From NCBI RefSeq assembly GCF_003688935.1, contig NZ_REGE01000001.1:1-64000 (forward strand): DNA of 64,000 bases. The letters are read 5' to 3'. Below the pieces are notes generated by a model. The model made no database searches. It was not told the DNA's origin and worked only from the letters and a program-made list of their open reading frames with translations. Shown one piece after another: positions 17,126 through 26,390 of this stretch. The stretch is from Corynebacterium macginleyi. Its GTDB lineage: Bacteria; Actinomycetota; Actinomycetes; Mycobacteriales; Mycobacteriaceae. Made by a program: the position numbers and the translations under genes. Numbering within the stretch: position 1 is the stretch's first letter; each line of letters begins with the position of its first letter.

Positions 17126-17353
17126 ATGAAATGGTTGAAATTCTTCCTGGCGACGCTAATAATTTGGCTTTTGACTCAAATTATTATTTGGGGGTTTTCT
17201 GAAATCGTATTAGATGATAGTGGGCTTGCGCATACTATAGGATTAGAAGAAGTAGATATATGGCTTAGGATTTTGGTCTATGCGCTCTTCCCATTACCCC
17301 TAGCATTTGTACTTGCCCGTCGATTGGTTAGTGGCCCCCGCTCGGGAAAGTAA
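17126..17353 (+). CDS. Small two-span membrane protein, coupled to the secreted-protein gene
   Basis: The 75-residue product has two hydrophobic spans, about residues 5–25 (FFLATLIIWLLTQIIIWGF) and 46–65 (WLRILVYALFPLPLAFVLA), separated by an acidic loop, with a basic C-terminus (RRLVSGPRSGK). Its ATG follows the TAA of the preceding gene with no gap (TAAATG), so translation is probably coupled. Small membrane partners of secreted hydrophobic proteins are often immunity proteins or export helpers; neither can be shown here. Confidence 0.75.
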   Translation: MKWLKFFLATLIIWLLTQIIIWGFSEIVLDDSGLAHTIGLEEVDIWLRILVYALFPLPLAFVLARRLVSGPRSGK

Positions 17354-17563
17354 ACACTGGTGGATGAACTCAGCTCGTAGACTATGGACTTAGCCGTGGG
17401 GATGGCGGTGCTCTGGAAAATTAGGTTAATTTCTGTAGCAGCTGCTATCCGCAGGGGCTTGCCGTAATGGTGAAGGTTGCCTGACATGCCTTAGTGAGGT
17501 TACCCTCGTTTAGTGGACACCCGATTAGTGCGGATTGTGTGGCCGTAAGAGAGGATATTCAGT

Positions 17564-17873
17564 GTGAGTCAACAACGCCAGAAATACACACCTGAGTATC
17601 GACGTGAAGCCGCGAACCTGGTAATCGAATCGCAGCGCCCCATTGCTCATGTAGCGAAAGAACTTGGTGTCGCACCTAGTCTTTTAGGCCGATGGGTAAA
17701 AAATGAGCGTCAACGCCTAAGGATCCTCCGATGGGCTAAGCGAGGCGGATCTTCGTGCGGAGAATGCTCGTCTGCGTCGTGAGCTGGCAGATGCCAAGAT
17801 GGATAATGAGTTTTTGTCACAAGCGACAGTCTTCTTCGCCGCACAGCAACGCGAGCAGAAAAGTTCGAATTAA
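17564..17873 (+). pseudogene. IS3-family transposase OrfA (type A, copy 3), frameshifted
   Basis: The frame begins at GTG 17,564 with the expected helix-turn-helix (IAHVAKELGVAPSLLGRWVK), shifts at about 17,720 in the sequence coding for ERQRLRILRWA, and continues in another frame as LSEADLRAENARLRRELADA to a TAA at 17,871–17,873. Confidence 0.8.
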
Positions 17874-17879
17874 TGTGGC

Positions 17880-18208
17880 CAGAGCAAGGCTAACTACAGC
17901 ATCAAGCGTATGGCACGCTTGTTGAAGGTGTCCCGGTCTGGATACTACACATGGTCTCATATGCAGCAGCAACGCTTATCCGGAAAAGATGATCGTGCAG
18001 CGTTTTATGATGATGTTGACCGCAAGATTCATCAGATCTGGAAAGACTCCGACGAGGTCTATGGTGCCCCGCGGATTACCGCAGAGCTAGATGAGCGCTA
18101 CCAGATCAGTGTGAATCGCAAGACTGTGGCCAAGCGGATGCGTCTGATGGACATTGAAGGGATTTCACCGCGTGCCTTCGTCCCAGTGACAACGATCCAA
18201 GCCAAGTG
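17880..18208 (+). pseudogene. IS3-family transposase OrfB (type A, copy 3), truncated
   Basis: Only the N-terminal third remains (MARLLKVSRSGYYTWSHMQQ, DEVYGAPRITAEL, ISPRAFVPVTTIQAK); the frame then enters IS21-type DNA and stops at 18,264–18,266. The catalytic acidic residues are all absent. Confidence 0.85.
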
Positions 18209-19303
18209 CCGTTTCGGCGTAGTTGGTAGGGGCAATCCGCATAGTTGGTCGGGGGTTTCCGGATAGGTGGTAGGGCTCTCTATTTTCGGTCATTGTATAG
18301 GTGGCGTTGGCACAACTTGTGCCGGCGCGTCATCACCTTTCATGACCTTAAGGAGGGCCTTTCATGGCCAACTTCAAAGACATCATGGCGATGTGCTTGG
18401 ACGGGGGAAGCTATGCTGCCATCTCTGCGGCGTTGGGATGTTCCAACCGGGATATTGCCAAAACCAAGACACTGATTGCGGACCTGAGCATCACTAAGGA
18501 GTCGTTTGCTCAGCTGGATCCATCATTCTTCGACGAGCACTTCAGCGACCATCGCGGGGCCCGTCGCAAGCGCTACGACCAGCCAGACTTCGAAAAGCTC
18601 GCCAAGCGACTAGCCAATAACAAGCACTTGACCCGCCACAAGCTCTGGCTGGACTACGTTGCTGCACCTGTCGGTGAAGGCGAGTCGAAGTATCAGTACT
18701 CCCAGTTCTGCGAACGCCTGCGCACCCACATCCGCACCACTGGAATGACCTCGATTATCGAACACGAGCCAGGCCAGGAACTCTATGTCGACTGGGCCGG
18801 CGACAAGGTTTCCATCATTGACAAGGCCACCGGTGAAGTCGGCATGAAAGCCAGCTTATTCGTGGCCATCTGCCCCTATTCTTCACTGTTGTTTGTGACA
18901 GCAACAGCTAACGAGAAGATGGACAACTGGATTTCCTGCCATGTGAAAGCCTTAGACTACCTCGGTAAATGCCCTGGCATCATCGTTCCTGACAACGCAC
19001 CGACCGCGACTTACCGGCCGGTGAAGAACAAGCCCGGCCGGCGCATTCAACAACGCTACGCGGACTTCGCCGACTACTACGACATCCTGCTCGTGCCGGC
19101 CCGACCTGGAAAACCTCGGGATAAGGCCGCTGTGGAACGCGCCGTCCAACTCGTCTACTCGCGCATCCTCGGCTACTTCGACGGGATCACCTTCTACAGT
19201 CTTGATGAACTCAATGAGGCTATCGCCCAGCGCGTCGACGACATCAACATGAATATGCCTAGGCCCGATGGGATCACCCGTAAAGAGTTGTTTGATGCTG
19301 ATG
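18209..19303 (+). mobile_element. IS21-family element, left part only
   Basis: The left junction is where IS3 copy 3 ends (about 18,208), and the right boundary is the left terminal repeat of the second-type IS3 element at 19,304. A 155-bp leader holds short direct repeats (TAGTTGGT twice near 18,222 and 18,240), typical of IS21 ends. Only istA is present, and the istB helper ATPase gene is missing. Confidence 0.75.
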
Positions 19304-19329
19304 TGAAGTGCCCCGGGTTTTGTTCCTAG
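18364..19329 (+). pseudogene. IS21-family transposase IstA, C-terminally truncated
   Basis: The 321-residue frame starts at ATG after a strong AAGGAGGG. An N-terminal HTH (YAAISAALGCSNRDIAKTK) is followed by an rve core: ELYVDWAGDK (first Asp, about 141), IIVPDNAPTA (second Asp, about 211) and RPGKPRDKAAVERAV (Glu, about 255). IstA proteins are usually about 400–500 residues; this frame stops just inside the next IS element, so the C-terminal domain is lost. Confidence 0.85.
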
Positions 19330-20246
19330 GCATTTGCCTTGATTTCCATTATTTCTCGACTGGGGTGATGTTCCCAAAACTCGGCTTCTACTTCAGCCGG
19401 CGTGCGGTAGCCCAAGCTCTGATGGAGCCGTGATTCGTTCCACCAGTTGACCCACTCGAACGTCGCGATTTCCACGTCGACGACATCGTTCCAAGTGCGG
19501 GTATGGATCAACTCGTTCTTGTAGGAGCCGTTGACATTCTCAGCTAAAGCATTGTCGTAGGAGTCGCCAACCGTCCCAGTGGAAGCGGCAATCCCGTGCT
19601 GGGCAAGTCGCTCGTTGTAGACCACGCTGACATACTGCGACCCGTGATCCGAATGGTGAATCAAACCCGTTGTTTCCTTGGCACACACGATCGCCTGGTT
19701 CAGCGCCTGCAGCGGCAAGGCTTCGGTGCGCATCGAATACGACAGCGTCCATCCGACGATCCTCCGGGAGTACACATCGGTCACGAACGCGGTGTACACA
19801 AAGCCTTTCCTGGTGCGCACATACGTAATGTCCGCCACCCACAGCCGATTGGGACCAGGGGCCTTGAATTCACGATTTACCAAGTCAGGGCGAAGATCCG
19901 GGCCCTTGGGTTTGCGCGTTGTGATTGGTGCCCTACCTTTGCCCTTGCCGGACAGGCCAGCGCTGCGCATCAGCCGGGCTGTTTGCTCGCGGCCAATGTC
20001 AATGCCCTGGCGGCGCAGCGCGTGCCACATCTTGCGGATTCCGTAGACGCCGTAATTGTCAGCATGAATTTCACTGATGTACTCAATGAGGGCGGCGTCG
20101 CGAAGACTACGGGCACTCAGCCCACGCGCCTTGGATTGGCGGTAACCACGCGACGTGATAAAACCGCCTTCACGGTGGATGTTTAACGTCTGGCAGATGA
20201 ACTCGACTGAGAAACGATTCCGATGCTCATCGATGAACCGGATCAT
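19326..20246 (-). CDS. IS3-family transposase OrfB (type B)
   Basis: The 306-residue DDE integrase-type transposase has an HTH_21 region (DNYGVYGIRKMWHALRRQGI), then the rve core with WVADITYVRT (Asp), HHSDHGSQYVS (Asp) and SYDNALAENVNGSYKNELI (Glu), and the C-terminal WWNESRLHQSLGYRTP. All catalytic residues are present. Its ATG overlaps the orfA stop (ATGA); expression may be by coupling or by frameshifting in the T-run near 20,276 of orfA. Confidence 0.93.
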   Translation of the reverse strand: MIRFIDEHRNRFSVEFICQTLNIHREGGFITSRGYRQSKARGLSARSLRDAALIEYISEIHADNYGVYGIRKMWHALRRQGIDIGREQTARLMRSAGLSGKGKGRAPITTRKPKGPDLRPDLVNREFKAPGPNRLWVADITYVRTRKGFVYTAFVTDVYSRRIVGWTLSYSMRTEALPLQALNQAIVCAKETTGLIHHSDHGSQYVSVVYNERLAQHGIAASTGTVGDSYDNALAENVNGSYKNELIHTRTWNDVVDVEIATFEWVNWWNESRLHQSLGYRTPAEVEAEFWEHHPSREIMEIKANA

Positions 20247-20578
20247 TTCCGACGTTTTGGGTCGAGTTCCGACGCGAAAAAAGCTGAGGCAGCCTTCAAT
20301 AGCTCGTTGGTATCCCGCAGTTCTTGATTCTCACGGCGTAACCGCGCATTCTCCGCAGCCAGATCCTCAGGCAAGCGTTCGACAACGCGTCCTTCACGAC
20401 GAGCGGCCTGCGTCCACTGCCGGGCTGTGTGCCACGACACGCCCAGTTTCGGCGCCACTATCTTGCACGCTTCCTGCGTCGAAATATTCTCCGCCAGAAT
20501 GCGATCCTCAACAAGGCGGACCACACGGTCCTTCGCATCCTGATCAAACTTCTTCGGCATGTTCGAAGATTTTCCCAT
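20243..20578 (-). CDS. IS3-family transposase OrfA (type B)
   Basis: The 111-residue protein has an HTH (STQEACKIVAPKLGVSWHTA), then a coiled coil (ENARLRRENQELRDTNELLK) and a C-terminal FFASELDPKRRK, typical of the ORF upstream of OrfB in this family. An internal ATG gives MPKKFDQDAKDRVVRLVEDR, a likely true start six residues downstream. Confidence 0.9.
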   Translation of the reverse strand: MGKSSNMPKKFDQDAKDRVVRLVEDRILAENISTQEACKIVAPKLGVSWHTARQWTQAARREGRVVERLPEDLAAENARLRRENQELRDTNELLKAASAFFASELDPKRRK

Positions 20579-20687
20579 CTACTCAAACGGAACAAAACCT
20601 GGGACACTTCAGTCAAGTCCGTATCACACCAAAGTAACAGACATCGTTGCAACGCCCCCTAAAATCCAAGCAGACCAACACCAGCCC

Positions 20688-20730
20688 GAAGGCCCCGCTC
20701 CCTCATAATGTACGAGGGGGCGGGGCCTTC
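20688..20730. terminator. Strong bidirectional terminator
   Basis: GAAGGCCCCGC and GCGGGGCCTTC form an 11-bp arm, extended inward by CCCTC/GAGGG with one unpaired base on each side, around an 8–9 nt loop. It lies just beyond the 3' end of the formamidase gene on the minus strand and shields it from the IS cluster. Confidence 0.8.
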
Positions 20731-20756
20731 AGTAGCTAAGAGAACTAGCCAGGCGC

Positions 20757-21776
20757 CTATTTCTTGAATTCATCCGGGAGCGGGCCAAGCTGCGGTCCGT
20801 CCGGGTAGTACTTCCAGCCATCCTTGATGCGGACATCGTCAGACCACGGCAGTTTGTACTCGCCCTTGGCTAGGTCCTCTACCCAGGTCAGGTAGTTTTC
20901 AGTCTTCCCGCCTGGGCAGCCCACGTATCCCCGATTGCCCAGGTTGAAGATATTGTTTTCTAGTCCCCAATTGATGCGCGCCTTATCAGCTAGCGCAGGG
21001 AATATCTCTGCGGTGACGATTTCGCCTGGATTACGGTGACCCTCAGAAATCATGTGGCCGTCGTAATTGCATACATTGCCTTCACCGAAGTAGTAGAAGA
21101 CCTGGTCATAGCCTGCCAAGTTCACCGATGCCGTGTACATCAGATTCTGGAAGGCGTTAGTCTTGTTAGTCATCACCCACTGGTCTTGGGTCTGGGTGGA
21201 ATAGCCCGAGATACGGATATAAACATTAGCTCCCTTATACGCCGCTTCGCGGGCGAGCTCGGGGAACATACCGTCGTGACAGATATTGACCGCGAGCTTG
21301 GAGCCCTTCGGTCCATCGCAAACCGGCATGCCCAAATCTCCTGGGTACCACGGCTCGATTGGGGTCCACGGCTGCAGCTTCCGGTAATGCAGCGCAAGCT
21401 CGCCCTCGGAGTTGATGATTATCGCCGTGTTAAACGGCGGCTTTCCTTCCTCGTGGTTGGGTTCCATGATAGAGAAGACGCCCCAGACGTTGTTGTCCTT
21501 ACACGCCTGCTTGTACTGACCCACCTTAGGGTCATCGAGCCCAATGAGGAATTCATCGTAGGACCAGATCTTGGTGTTTAGCCCCGAAGACGAGTATTCC
21601 GGAAAGACGATGAGATCGAGGTCTGGGTAACCAGCCTTGGTCGAGGCGACCATGCGGCAGATTTCATCGACGCTTGCTTGAACGTCTTCTGGGGTGTTGA
21701 CTACGGGAACTGGATATTGGATAAGGGCCATCAACAGGCCGTCGGGGGATGCGCTGATGCTTCCGGTGCTGGACAA
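20757..21776 (-). CDS. amiF: Formamidase
   Basis: This nitrilase-superfamily enzyme hydrolyses formamide to formate and ammonia. The 339 residues align along their length with Helicobacter pylori AmiF ([41 protein letters not shown]). The catalytic Glu is in FPEYSS (about 64), Lys in [10 protein letters not shown] (about 137) and Cys in [11 protein letters not shown] (about 170). The start is TTG with GGAG seven bases upstream. Distinguishing AmiF from the related aliphatic amidase AmiE rests on overall similarity and length (AmiE has a longer C-terminus). The nearby IS cluster suggests an accessory location. Confidence 0.9.
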   Translation of the reverse strand: MSSTGSISASPDGLLMALIQYPVPVVNTPEDVQASVDEICRMVASTKAGYPDLDLIVFPEYSSSGLNTKIWSYDEFLIGLDDPKVGQYKQACKDNNVWGVFSIMEPNHEEGKPPFNTAIIINSEGELALHYRKLQPWTPIEPWYPGDLGMPVCDGPKGSKLAVNICHDGMFPELAREAAYKGANVYIRISGYSTQTQDQWVMTNKTNAFQNLMYTASVNLAGYDQVFYYFGEGNVCNYDGHMISEGHRNPGEIVTAEIFPALADKARINWGLENNIFNLGNRGYVGCPGGKTENYLTWVEDLAKGEYKLPWSDDVRIKDGWKYYPDGPQLGPLPDEFKK

Positions 21777-21903
21777 GACGGGACTCCAATCGCGTCGTTG
21801 ATTAAGTTACACCTATCACTCTATATGACGGACCTCACGTATTCACCAGAACAGCGACGTTCTTGTCTCGAATTAACGACCGCATCCCCTCTGGGGAGCA
21901 GCC

Positions 21904-22752
21904 TTAGAGCTCCTCCGCCTTAAATTGCATACTCGGATGAGCAAAGGCATCCTGGGCCTGAATGAGCTGCAGCTCGGTGGCTTTAGCTTCATACGTCGTG
22001 CGCAAGAGCTCGTAGACGGAAGATGCGGTACGGCACAACGCCTCTTCTACGTCATGGGTTTCAACGTAGTGGCCGGTAAATAGCGCGGCGGTAACGTCGC
22101 CAGAACCGTTGCGCTTAAACGGCAACAGCGGGGTCGAAACGAGAAGGGCCCGCTCGCCGTCGACTGCGAGCATCTCGATCAAATTCGCAGGGGTTTCCGG
22201 GCGCTTTACGGAGGTCACCAACACCGTCTTAGGCCCCATTTCCTGTGCCTTCTTCACCGCCGCCAAGGTCTGGTCCAAGGTGCTGACTTCGGTATCAGTA
22301 AGATAGCCCAGCTCGAAATGGTTCGGCGTGATGATATCAGCAACGGGGACCACCCGATCACGCAGTAGCGGCGGAATATCATCAGAGACGAAACAACCCG
22401 ACTTCGCATTCCCCATCACAGGGTCGCAGGCGTACAGTGCCTCGGGGTTGACGGCTTTGATGCGGCTAACGGTATCCACGATGGCATCGGCAATATCCGT
22501 ACCACCCTGATATCCGGAGAGTATCGCGTCGATACTCTCAAAAGCGCCGCGCTTTTCGATGCCATCGATTATCGATGTGACATCACTGGCGGGAATCGTT
22601 GATCCGCCCCACTCACCGTATCCGGTGTGGTTGGAGAAGTTCACCGTGTGCACGGGCCACACCTCGTGGCCAGCACGCTGAAGAGGAAAGACGGCCGCGG
22701 AATTTCCCACGTGGCCGTAAGTGACATGAGACTGGATGGAAAGGATAGTCAT
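21904..22752 (-). CDS. pdxY: Pyridoxal kinase PdxY
   Basis: This 282-residue ribokinase-fold enzyme phosphorylates pyridoxal to PLP in the salvage pathway. Signatures: SIQSHVTYGHVGNSAAVFPL at the N-terminus, YACDPVMGN near 113, ITPNHFELGYLT near 142, and the ATP/anion-hole motif KRNGSGDVTAALF with the catalytic Asp near 220. It stands between amiF and ybeY on the same strand with 57 bp to ybeY. The single-gene function is clear; PdxY versus PdxK naming follows the PdxY-like N-terminus. Confidence 0.93.
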   Translation of the reverse strand: MTILSIQSHVTYGHVGNSAAVFPLQRAGHEVWPVHTVNFSNHTGYGEWGGSTIPASDVTSIIDGIEKRGAFESIDAILSGYQGGTDIADAIVDTVSRIKAVNPEALYACDPVMGNAKSGCFVSDDIPPLLRDRVVPVADIITPNHFELGYLTDTEVSTLDQTLAAVKKAQEMGPKTVLVTSVKRPETPANLIEMLAVDGERALLVSTPLLPFKRNGSGDVTAALFTGHYVETHDVEEALCRTASSVYELLRTTYEAKATELQLIQAQDAFAHPSMQFKAEEL

Positions 22753-22809
22753 GGTTATCCATTGTCCTACTGCCTACGGACAGGGACAAAGAAATGGACG
22801 AAATTATTC

Positions 22810-23424
22810 TTAGGCTTCCTTGCCCCGTGGCTCCCCGATAGCCGGAATACCGCCGCCGGGCACTTGCTCATCGAGGCGTGCTCGCTCAGCAGCATCTGGA
22901 AATGCCTGCGGTCCCGAGGGCTTTGGCTGGTAGCTCTTCCCCCGTGCAACAAGGTCATCATACCAATCCGCCAACAGCTCATTCTGCCTGGCAAACATTT
23001 CCTTTTCTTCCGCCGCGGTAACATGATCGTAGCCCAGCAAATGCAAGCAGCCATGCACCGTCAATAGTGCAAGCTCGTGTCCGAGCGAATGCCCGGCAGC
23101 ATCGGCCTGGCGGAGGGCAAATTCGGGGCACAATACGACATCGCCAAGCATGGCAGGCCCTGGATCTGCGCCGTCGGGACGCCCACCACCGGACATAGCC
23201 CCTGGGGTGAGTTCATCCATGGGAAAGCTCATCACATCGGTCGGGCCTTCCAGGTCCATCCAACGAATGTGCAAATCCTCGATGGATTTCAGATCCACGC
23301 ACGTGATAGTGCATTCCGCATCAGGGTTGATGTCCATAGCGCCGAAGGCATAAGAGGCAACATCAACAAGCATTTCCTCGTTGACGCCATCAAAGCCCGA
23401 CTCATTGAGAAACTCGATACTCAC
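22810..23424 (-). CDS. ybeY: Endoribonuclease YbeY
   Basis: YbeY is a zinc-dependent RNase needed for 16S rRNA 3' processing and ribosome quality control. The metal site is [11 protein letters not shown] at about residue 125. The core is preceded by [20 protein letters not shown] and [10 protein letters not shown]. The 204-residue length includes a C-terminal extension of about 45 residues with Pro/Glu-rich sequence beyond the usual 155. The ATG overlaps the phoH stop by four bases, so the pair is translationally coupled. Confidence 0.94.
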   Translation of the reverse strand: MSIEFLNESGFDGVNEEMLVDVASYAFGAMDINPDAECTITCVDLKSIEDLHIRWMDLEGPTDVMSFPMDELTPGAMSGGGRPDGADPGPAMLGDVVLCPEFALRQADAAGHSLGHELALLTVHGCLHLLGYDHVTAAEEKEMFARQNELLADWYDDLVARGKSYQPKPSGPQAFPDAAERARLDEQVPGGGIPAIGEPRGKEA

Positions 23425-24401
23425 TTATTCCCCTCGTCATCCGCATCCTTTTTATTATCAAAAGAATCATAGGCATCCACAATGCGGCCCACCAGTTGAT
23501 GGCGCACCACGTCCTGGGCGCTAAGATCTGCGAAGTAGATATCATCCACGTTATTAAGAATTCTCCGCACCACACGCAGGCCAGATACCTGGCCGCGTGG
23601 AAGGTCCACCTGCGAGATATCACCGGTGACCACGACGGTGGAACCAAAGCCCAAGCGGGTTAGAAACATTTTCATCTGCGCCGGCGTAGTGTTTTGTGCC
23701 TCGTCGAGGATGACAAAAGCATCATTGAGCGTGCGCCCGCGCATATACGCCAAGGGGGCAACCTCGATGATGCCGGCATCCATCAGCTTGGGAATCATCT
23801 CTGGATCGAGCATGTCCCGCAGCGCATCATAGAGCGGGCGCAGGTACGGGTCGATCTTGTCATTAAGCGTACCCGGCAAAAAGCCCAGGTTCTCGCCCGC
23901 TTCGACTGCCGGACGGGTAAGGATGATGCGTGAAACCTGCTTATTTTGCAGGGCCTGCACGGCCTTGGCCACCGCTAGGTAGGTCTTGCCGGAACCGGCG
24001 GGGCCAATGCCAAAGACCACCGTATTATTGTCGATGGCCTGCACATAGTAGGATTGCCCCACGGTCTTGGGTCGGATTGACTTGCCGCGGCGCTTGACGA
24101 TGTCCGCCGCCATCGCCGCCGCCACCGACTGCGGCGCCTCCACGGCCACCATGTCCATGGTGTGCTTGACAGTATCAGTGGATACGCCATGTCCGCGCCT
24201 AGCTATGGCCTCAAGCTCGTCGAGGATCTTCACAGCACGGGCCACCTCGTAATCGGGACCGGTGACGGTGACAATATTGCCGCGGGCAAAAAGATCCGCA
24301 TCGAGGCGGTCATTGAGCACGCGGAGGTTATCGTCCGCGCTGCCCAATACGCTGCTGACATGAGCGGAATCGATCTCACATTTCTTGGTGATGATAGGCA
24401 C
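23421..24401 (-). CDS. phoH: PhoH-like ATPase
   Basis: The protein of about 326 residues has an N-terminal KH-like region ([20 protein letters not shown]) and a P-loop ATPase with Walker [12 protein letters not shown] at about 130 and Walker [11 protein letters not shown] at about 230. PhoH partners YbeY in many bacteria and is linked to RNA metabolism. I start at the GTG at 24,401, ten bases after the rsmE stop, because the longer upstream frame would read through rsmE with a Trp/Cys-rich nonsense leader. Confidence 0.92.
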   Translation of the reverse strand: MPIITKKCEIDSAHVSSVLGSADDNLRVLNDRLDADLFARGNIVTVTGPDYEVARAVKILDELEAIARRGHGVSTDTVKHTMDMVAVEAPQSVAAAMAADIVKRRGKSIRPKTVGQSYYVQAIDNNTVVFGIGPAGSGKTYLAVAKAVQALQNKQVSRIILTRPAVEAGENLGFLPGTLNDKIDPYLRPLYDALRDMLDPEMIPKLMDAGIIEVAPLAYMRGRTLNDAFVILDEAQNTTPAQMKMFLTRLGFGSTVVVTGDISQVDLPRGQVSGLRVVRRILNNVDDIYFADLSAQDVVRHQLVGRIVDAYDSFDNKKDADDEGNK

Positions 24402-24411
24402 GTGTAATAGG

Positions 24412-25155
24412 CTACCAGCGCTCAGTACGCATGCCGATAGCCGCCAGGGCCACCATTGCCGCGCTGGCGGTGCGCACAACCTCCGGGCCCAATTTGATGG
24501 GAACGGCCCCGGCCTCGCGCAGGGTTGTCAGCTCTTCTTCCCCAATGCCGCCCTCGGGGCCAACCAGTAGGAAGATTTCGCTGCGCAAGTCCACCTCGCG
24601 GATGGACTCAGTCGCTTCCTCGTGCAGGACTAACACGCTCGCGGATTCTGCGCGCTCTGTTAGCTCCACAAGCAATTGGCTGGTAGTCAGCGGGCCACGG
24701 ACCTGCGGGATGCGATCTCGCCGGGATTGCTTGGCGGCCGCTTCGGCCGCGGCCTGCCATTTAGCCACGGCCTTCGGTGCCTTCTTCCCGTCCCACTTGG
24801 CCACGCAGCGATCCGCCTGCCACGCAATGATCTCATCCGCCCCGGCTTGGGTGGCCAGGTCAACAGCTAGCTCGGCGCGCTCCGACTTAGGAATGGCCTG
24901 CACCACGGTGACTCGCGGATTTGGCGCGGGACTGCGGGTGACGGACACGACTGTACCGGTCAGGTGGTCCTTGCCCGAGGTCTCCATAACGGTAAGGATG
25001 AGGCGGATACCGGTGCCATCAATAAGCACCAGCTTCTCCCCCTGTTGCATCCGCTTCACCGTCACGGCGTGGCGCGCTTCGGGCCCCGACAGCGTGAGGC
25101 TATCTCCCGCCGTGGCGGCGGAAAGATCCGGGTGAATGAAGACGGGAAGCGACAT
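24412..25155 (-). CDS. rsmE: 16S rRNA (uracil-1498-N3)-methyltransferase
   Basis: This 247-residue SPOUT-class methyltransferase modifies U1498 of 16S rRNA. An N-terminal PUA-like domain is followed by the knot with the SAM-binding loop LLVGPEGGIGEEELTTLREA near 190 and the C-terminal motif LGPEVVRTASA. The ATG overlaps the dnaJ2 TAA by one base (TAATG). The order dnaJ2–rsmE–phoH–ybeY is conserved in actinobacteria. Confidence 0.94.
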   Translation of the reverse strand: MSLPVFIHPDLSAATAGDSLTLSGPEARHAVTVKRMQQGEKLVLIDGTGIRLILTVMETSGKDHLTGTVVSVTRSPAPNPRVTVVQAIPKSERAELAVDLATQAGADEIIAWQADRCVAKWDGKKAPKAVAKWQAAAEAAAKQSRRDRIPQVRGPLTTSQLLVELTERAESASVLVLHEEATESIREVDLRSEIFLLVGPEGGIGEEELTTLREAGAVPIKLGPEVVRTASAAMVALAAIGMRTERW

Positions 25156-26309
25156 TAGCGGCGGAACTTATCTCGCAGGCGGGTAAAGAAGGAGTCTTCC
25201 TGCCCGTCGCTGGCGGTGCGTACCCGGGCACCCTCATCGCGGCTATTGCGAATCTTTTCCAGCGCCTCGCGGCTCCTGCGATCCAGATCTTTGGGAACAA
25301 CCACGTCCACGTGGGCAAATAGGCTCCCGTAGCCATCGGTACGCAGGCGAGGCATCCCGGCGCCTTCGACCTTGATGGACTCGCCCGGCTGAGTGCCCGG
25401 CTCGATATCGATGGTGAGTTTCTCGCCGTTGAGCTGTTCGATGGTGAAGTTAGTACCCAACGCAGCATCGATCATCGGCACGTGCACGGTAACGTTCAAA
25501 TCATCCGCATTGCGCTGGAAGACCTCATGTTCTTGCGTGTGCACTTCCACGTAGAGGTCGCCGGCGGGCCCACCACCGTGGCCAACCTCGCCCTGAGATG
25601 CCATACGGATGCGCATGCCATCGTTGATGCCGGCCGGGATGGACACCGTGAGATCGCGGCGCTTTTTCACGCGGCCATCGCCCGCGCACTGATTGCAGGG
25701 ATCTTCGATGATTTCGCCAAAGCCCTGGCACTTCGGGCACGGACGAGTAGTCATTACATTACCCAAAAAGCTGCGCTGCATCTCCTGAATTTCGCCCATA
25801 CCATTGCAGTTACCACAGGTGATCGGCTTGGACTTAGAGTTCGATCCGGTGCCACCGCAGGAGTCACAGAGCACCGCGGTATCGACGGTGACCTTCTTTT
25901 TTAGTCCGTTATAGGCCTCCTCCAGGGTGATGCGGGTGCGCAAAAGAGCGTCGTTGCCGGGCTGCACGCGCGAATTAGGCTTGCGGGATCCGCCGCCGGC
26001 ACCGCCGCCAAAGAACTCGGCGAAGATATCTCCCAAACCACCGCCGCCGAATCCGCTAAATCCGCCGGCACCAGCGCCACCGCCGCCTTGCTCCATGGGA
26101 TCGCCGCCCATATCGACGATTTGACGCTTTTGCGGATCCAGCAAAACTTCTTGGGCTACCGAGGCCGCGCGAAATTTCTCCGCCGCTGCCTCATCATCCG
26201 GGTTCACATCCGGGTGATATTTACGGGCCAACTTACGGTACGCCTTTTTAATTTCCTGGTCCGTTGCGTTCTTATCTACATTGAGGATGCCGTAGTAGTC
26301 ACGAGCCAC
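25155..26309 (-). CDS. dnaJ2: Chaperone DnaJ2
   Basis: This 384-residue type I Hsp40 co-chaperone stimulates DnaK. Domains: J-domain (1–65, HPDVNPDD with the essential HPD), Gly/Phe-rich linker (70–115), zinc centre with four CxxCxGxG-type repeats (CDSCGGTG, CGNCNGMG, CPKCQGFG, CNQCAGDG at about 140–205), C-terminal substrate and dimer domains. The start is GTG. It is the DnaJ paralogue located downstream of hrcA (the other actinobacterial dnaJ follows grpE). Confidence 0.95.
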   Translation of the reverse strand: MARDYYGILNVDKNATDQEIKKAYRKLARKYHPDVNPDDEAAAEKFRAASVAQEVLLDPQKRQIVDMGGDPMEQGGGGAGAGGFSGFGGGGLGDIFAEFFGGGAGGGSRKPNSRVQPGNDALLRTRITLEEAYNGLKKKVTVDTAVLCDSCGGTGSNSKSKPITCGNCNGMGEIQEMQRSFLGNVMTTRPCPKCQGFGEIIEDPCNQCAGDGRVKKRRDLTVSIPAGINDGMRIRMASQGEVGHGGGPAGDLYVEVHTQEHEVFQRNADDLNVTVHVPMIDAALGTNFTIEQLNGEKLTIDIEPGTQPGESIKVEGAGMPRLRTDGYGSLFAHVDVVVPKDLDRRSREALEKIRNSRDEGARVRTASDGQEDSFFTRLRDKFRR

Positions 26310-26390
26310 TGTTAGAGGTATTCCTTACTCGATTGTCTTGTTGGTATGAACTTGCAAAAATTTACGTAGCGACCGGCTAGTCTACCCGCA

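Larger units (their letters stand above)
17495..18208 (+). mobile_element. IS3-family element type A, copy 3 (3' part missing)
   Basis: The left end (17,495–17,522) matches the outer end of copy 2 base for base, in opposite orientation, so the two elements face the 1.57-kb cargo segment with the same terminus. Homology ends inside orfB near 18,208, where an IS21-family element begins. Confidence 0.85.
19304..20611 (-). mobile_element. IS3-family insertion sequence, type B, apparently intact
   Basis: The 23-bp terminal inverted repeats are 19,304–19,326 and 20,589–20,611, differing at two positions and sharing the core GGTTTTGTTCC. The 1,308-bp element has full-length orfA and orfB on the minus strand. 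No 3–5 bp target duplication is visible at the ends, which fits insertion into the IS21 element followed by deletion of the flank. Confidence 0.88.

Noticed and set aside
24402..24479. Longer PhoH N-terminus
   Set aside because: It overlaps rsmE in another frame with an atypical Trp/Cys-rich sequence; the GTG at 24,401 fits the family start.
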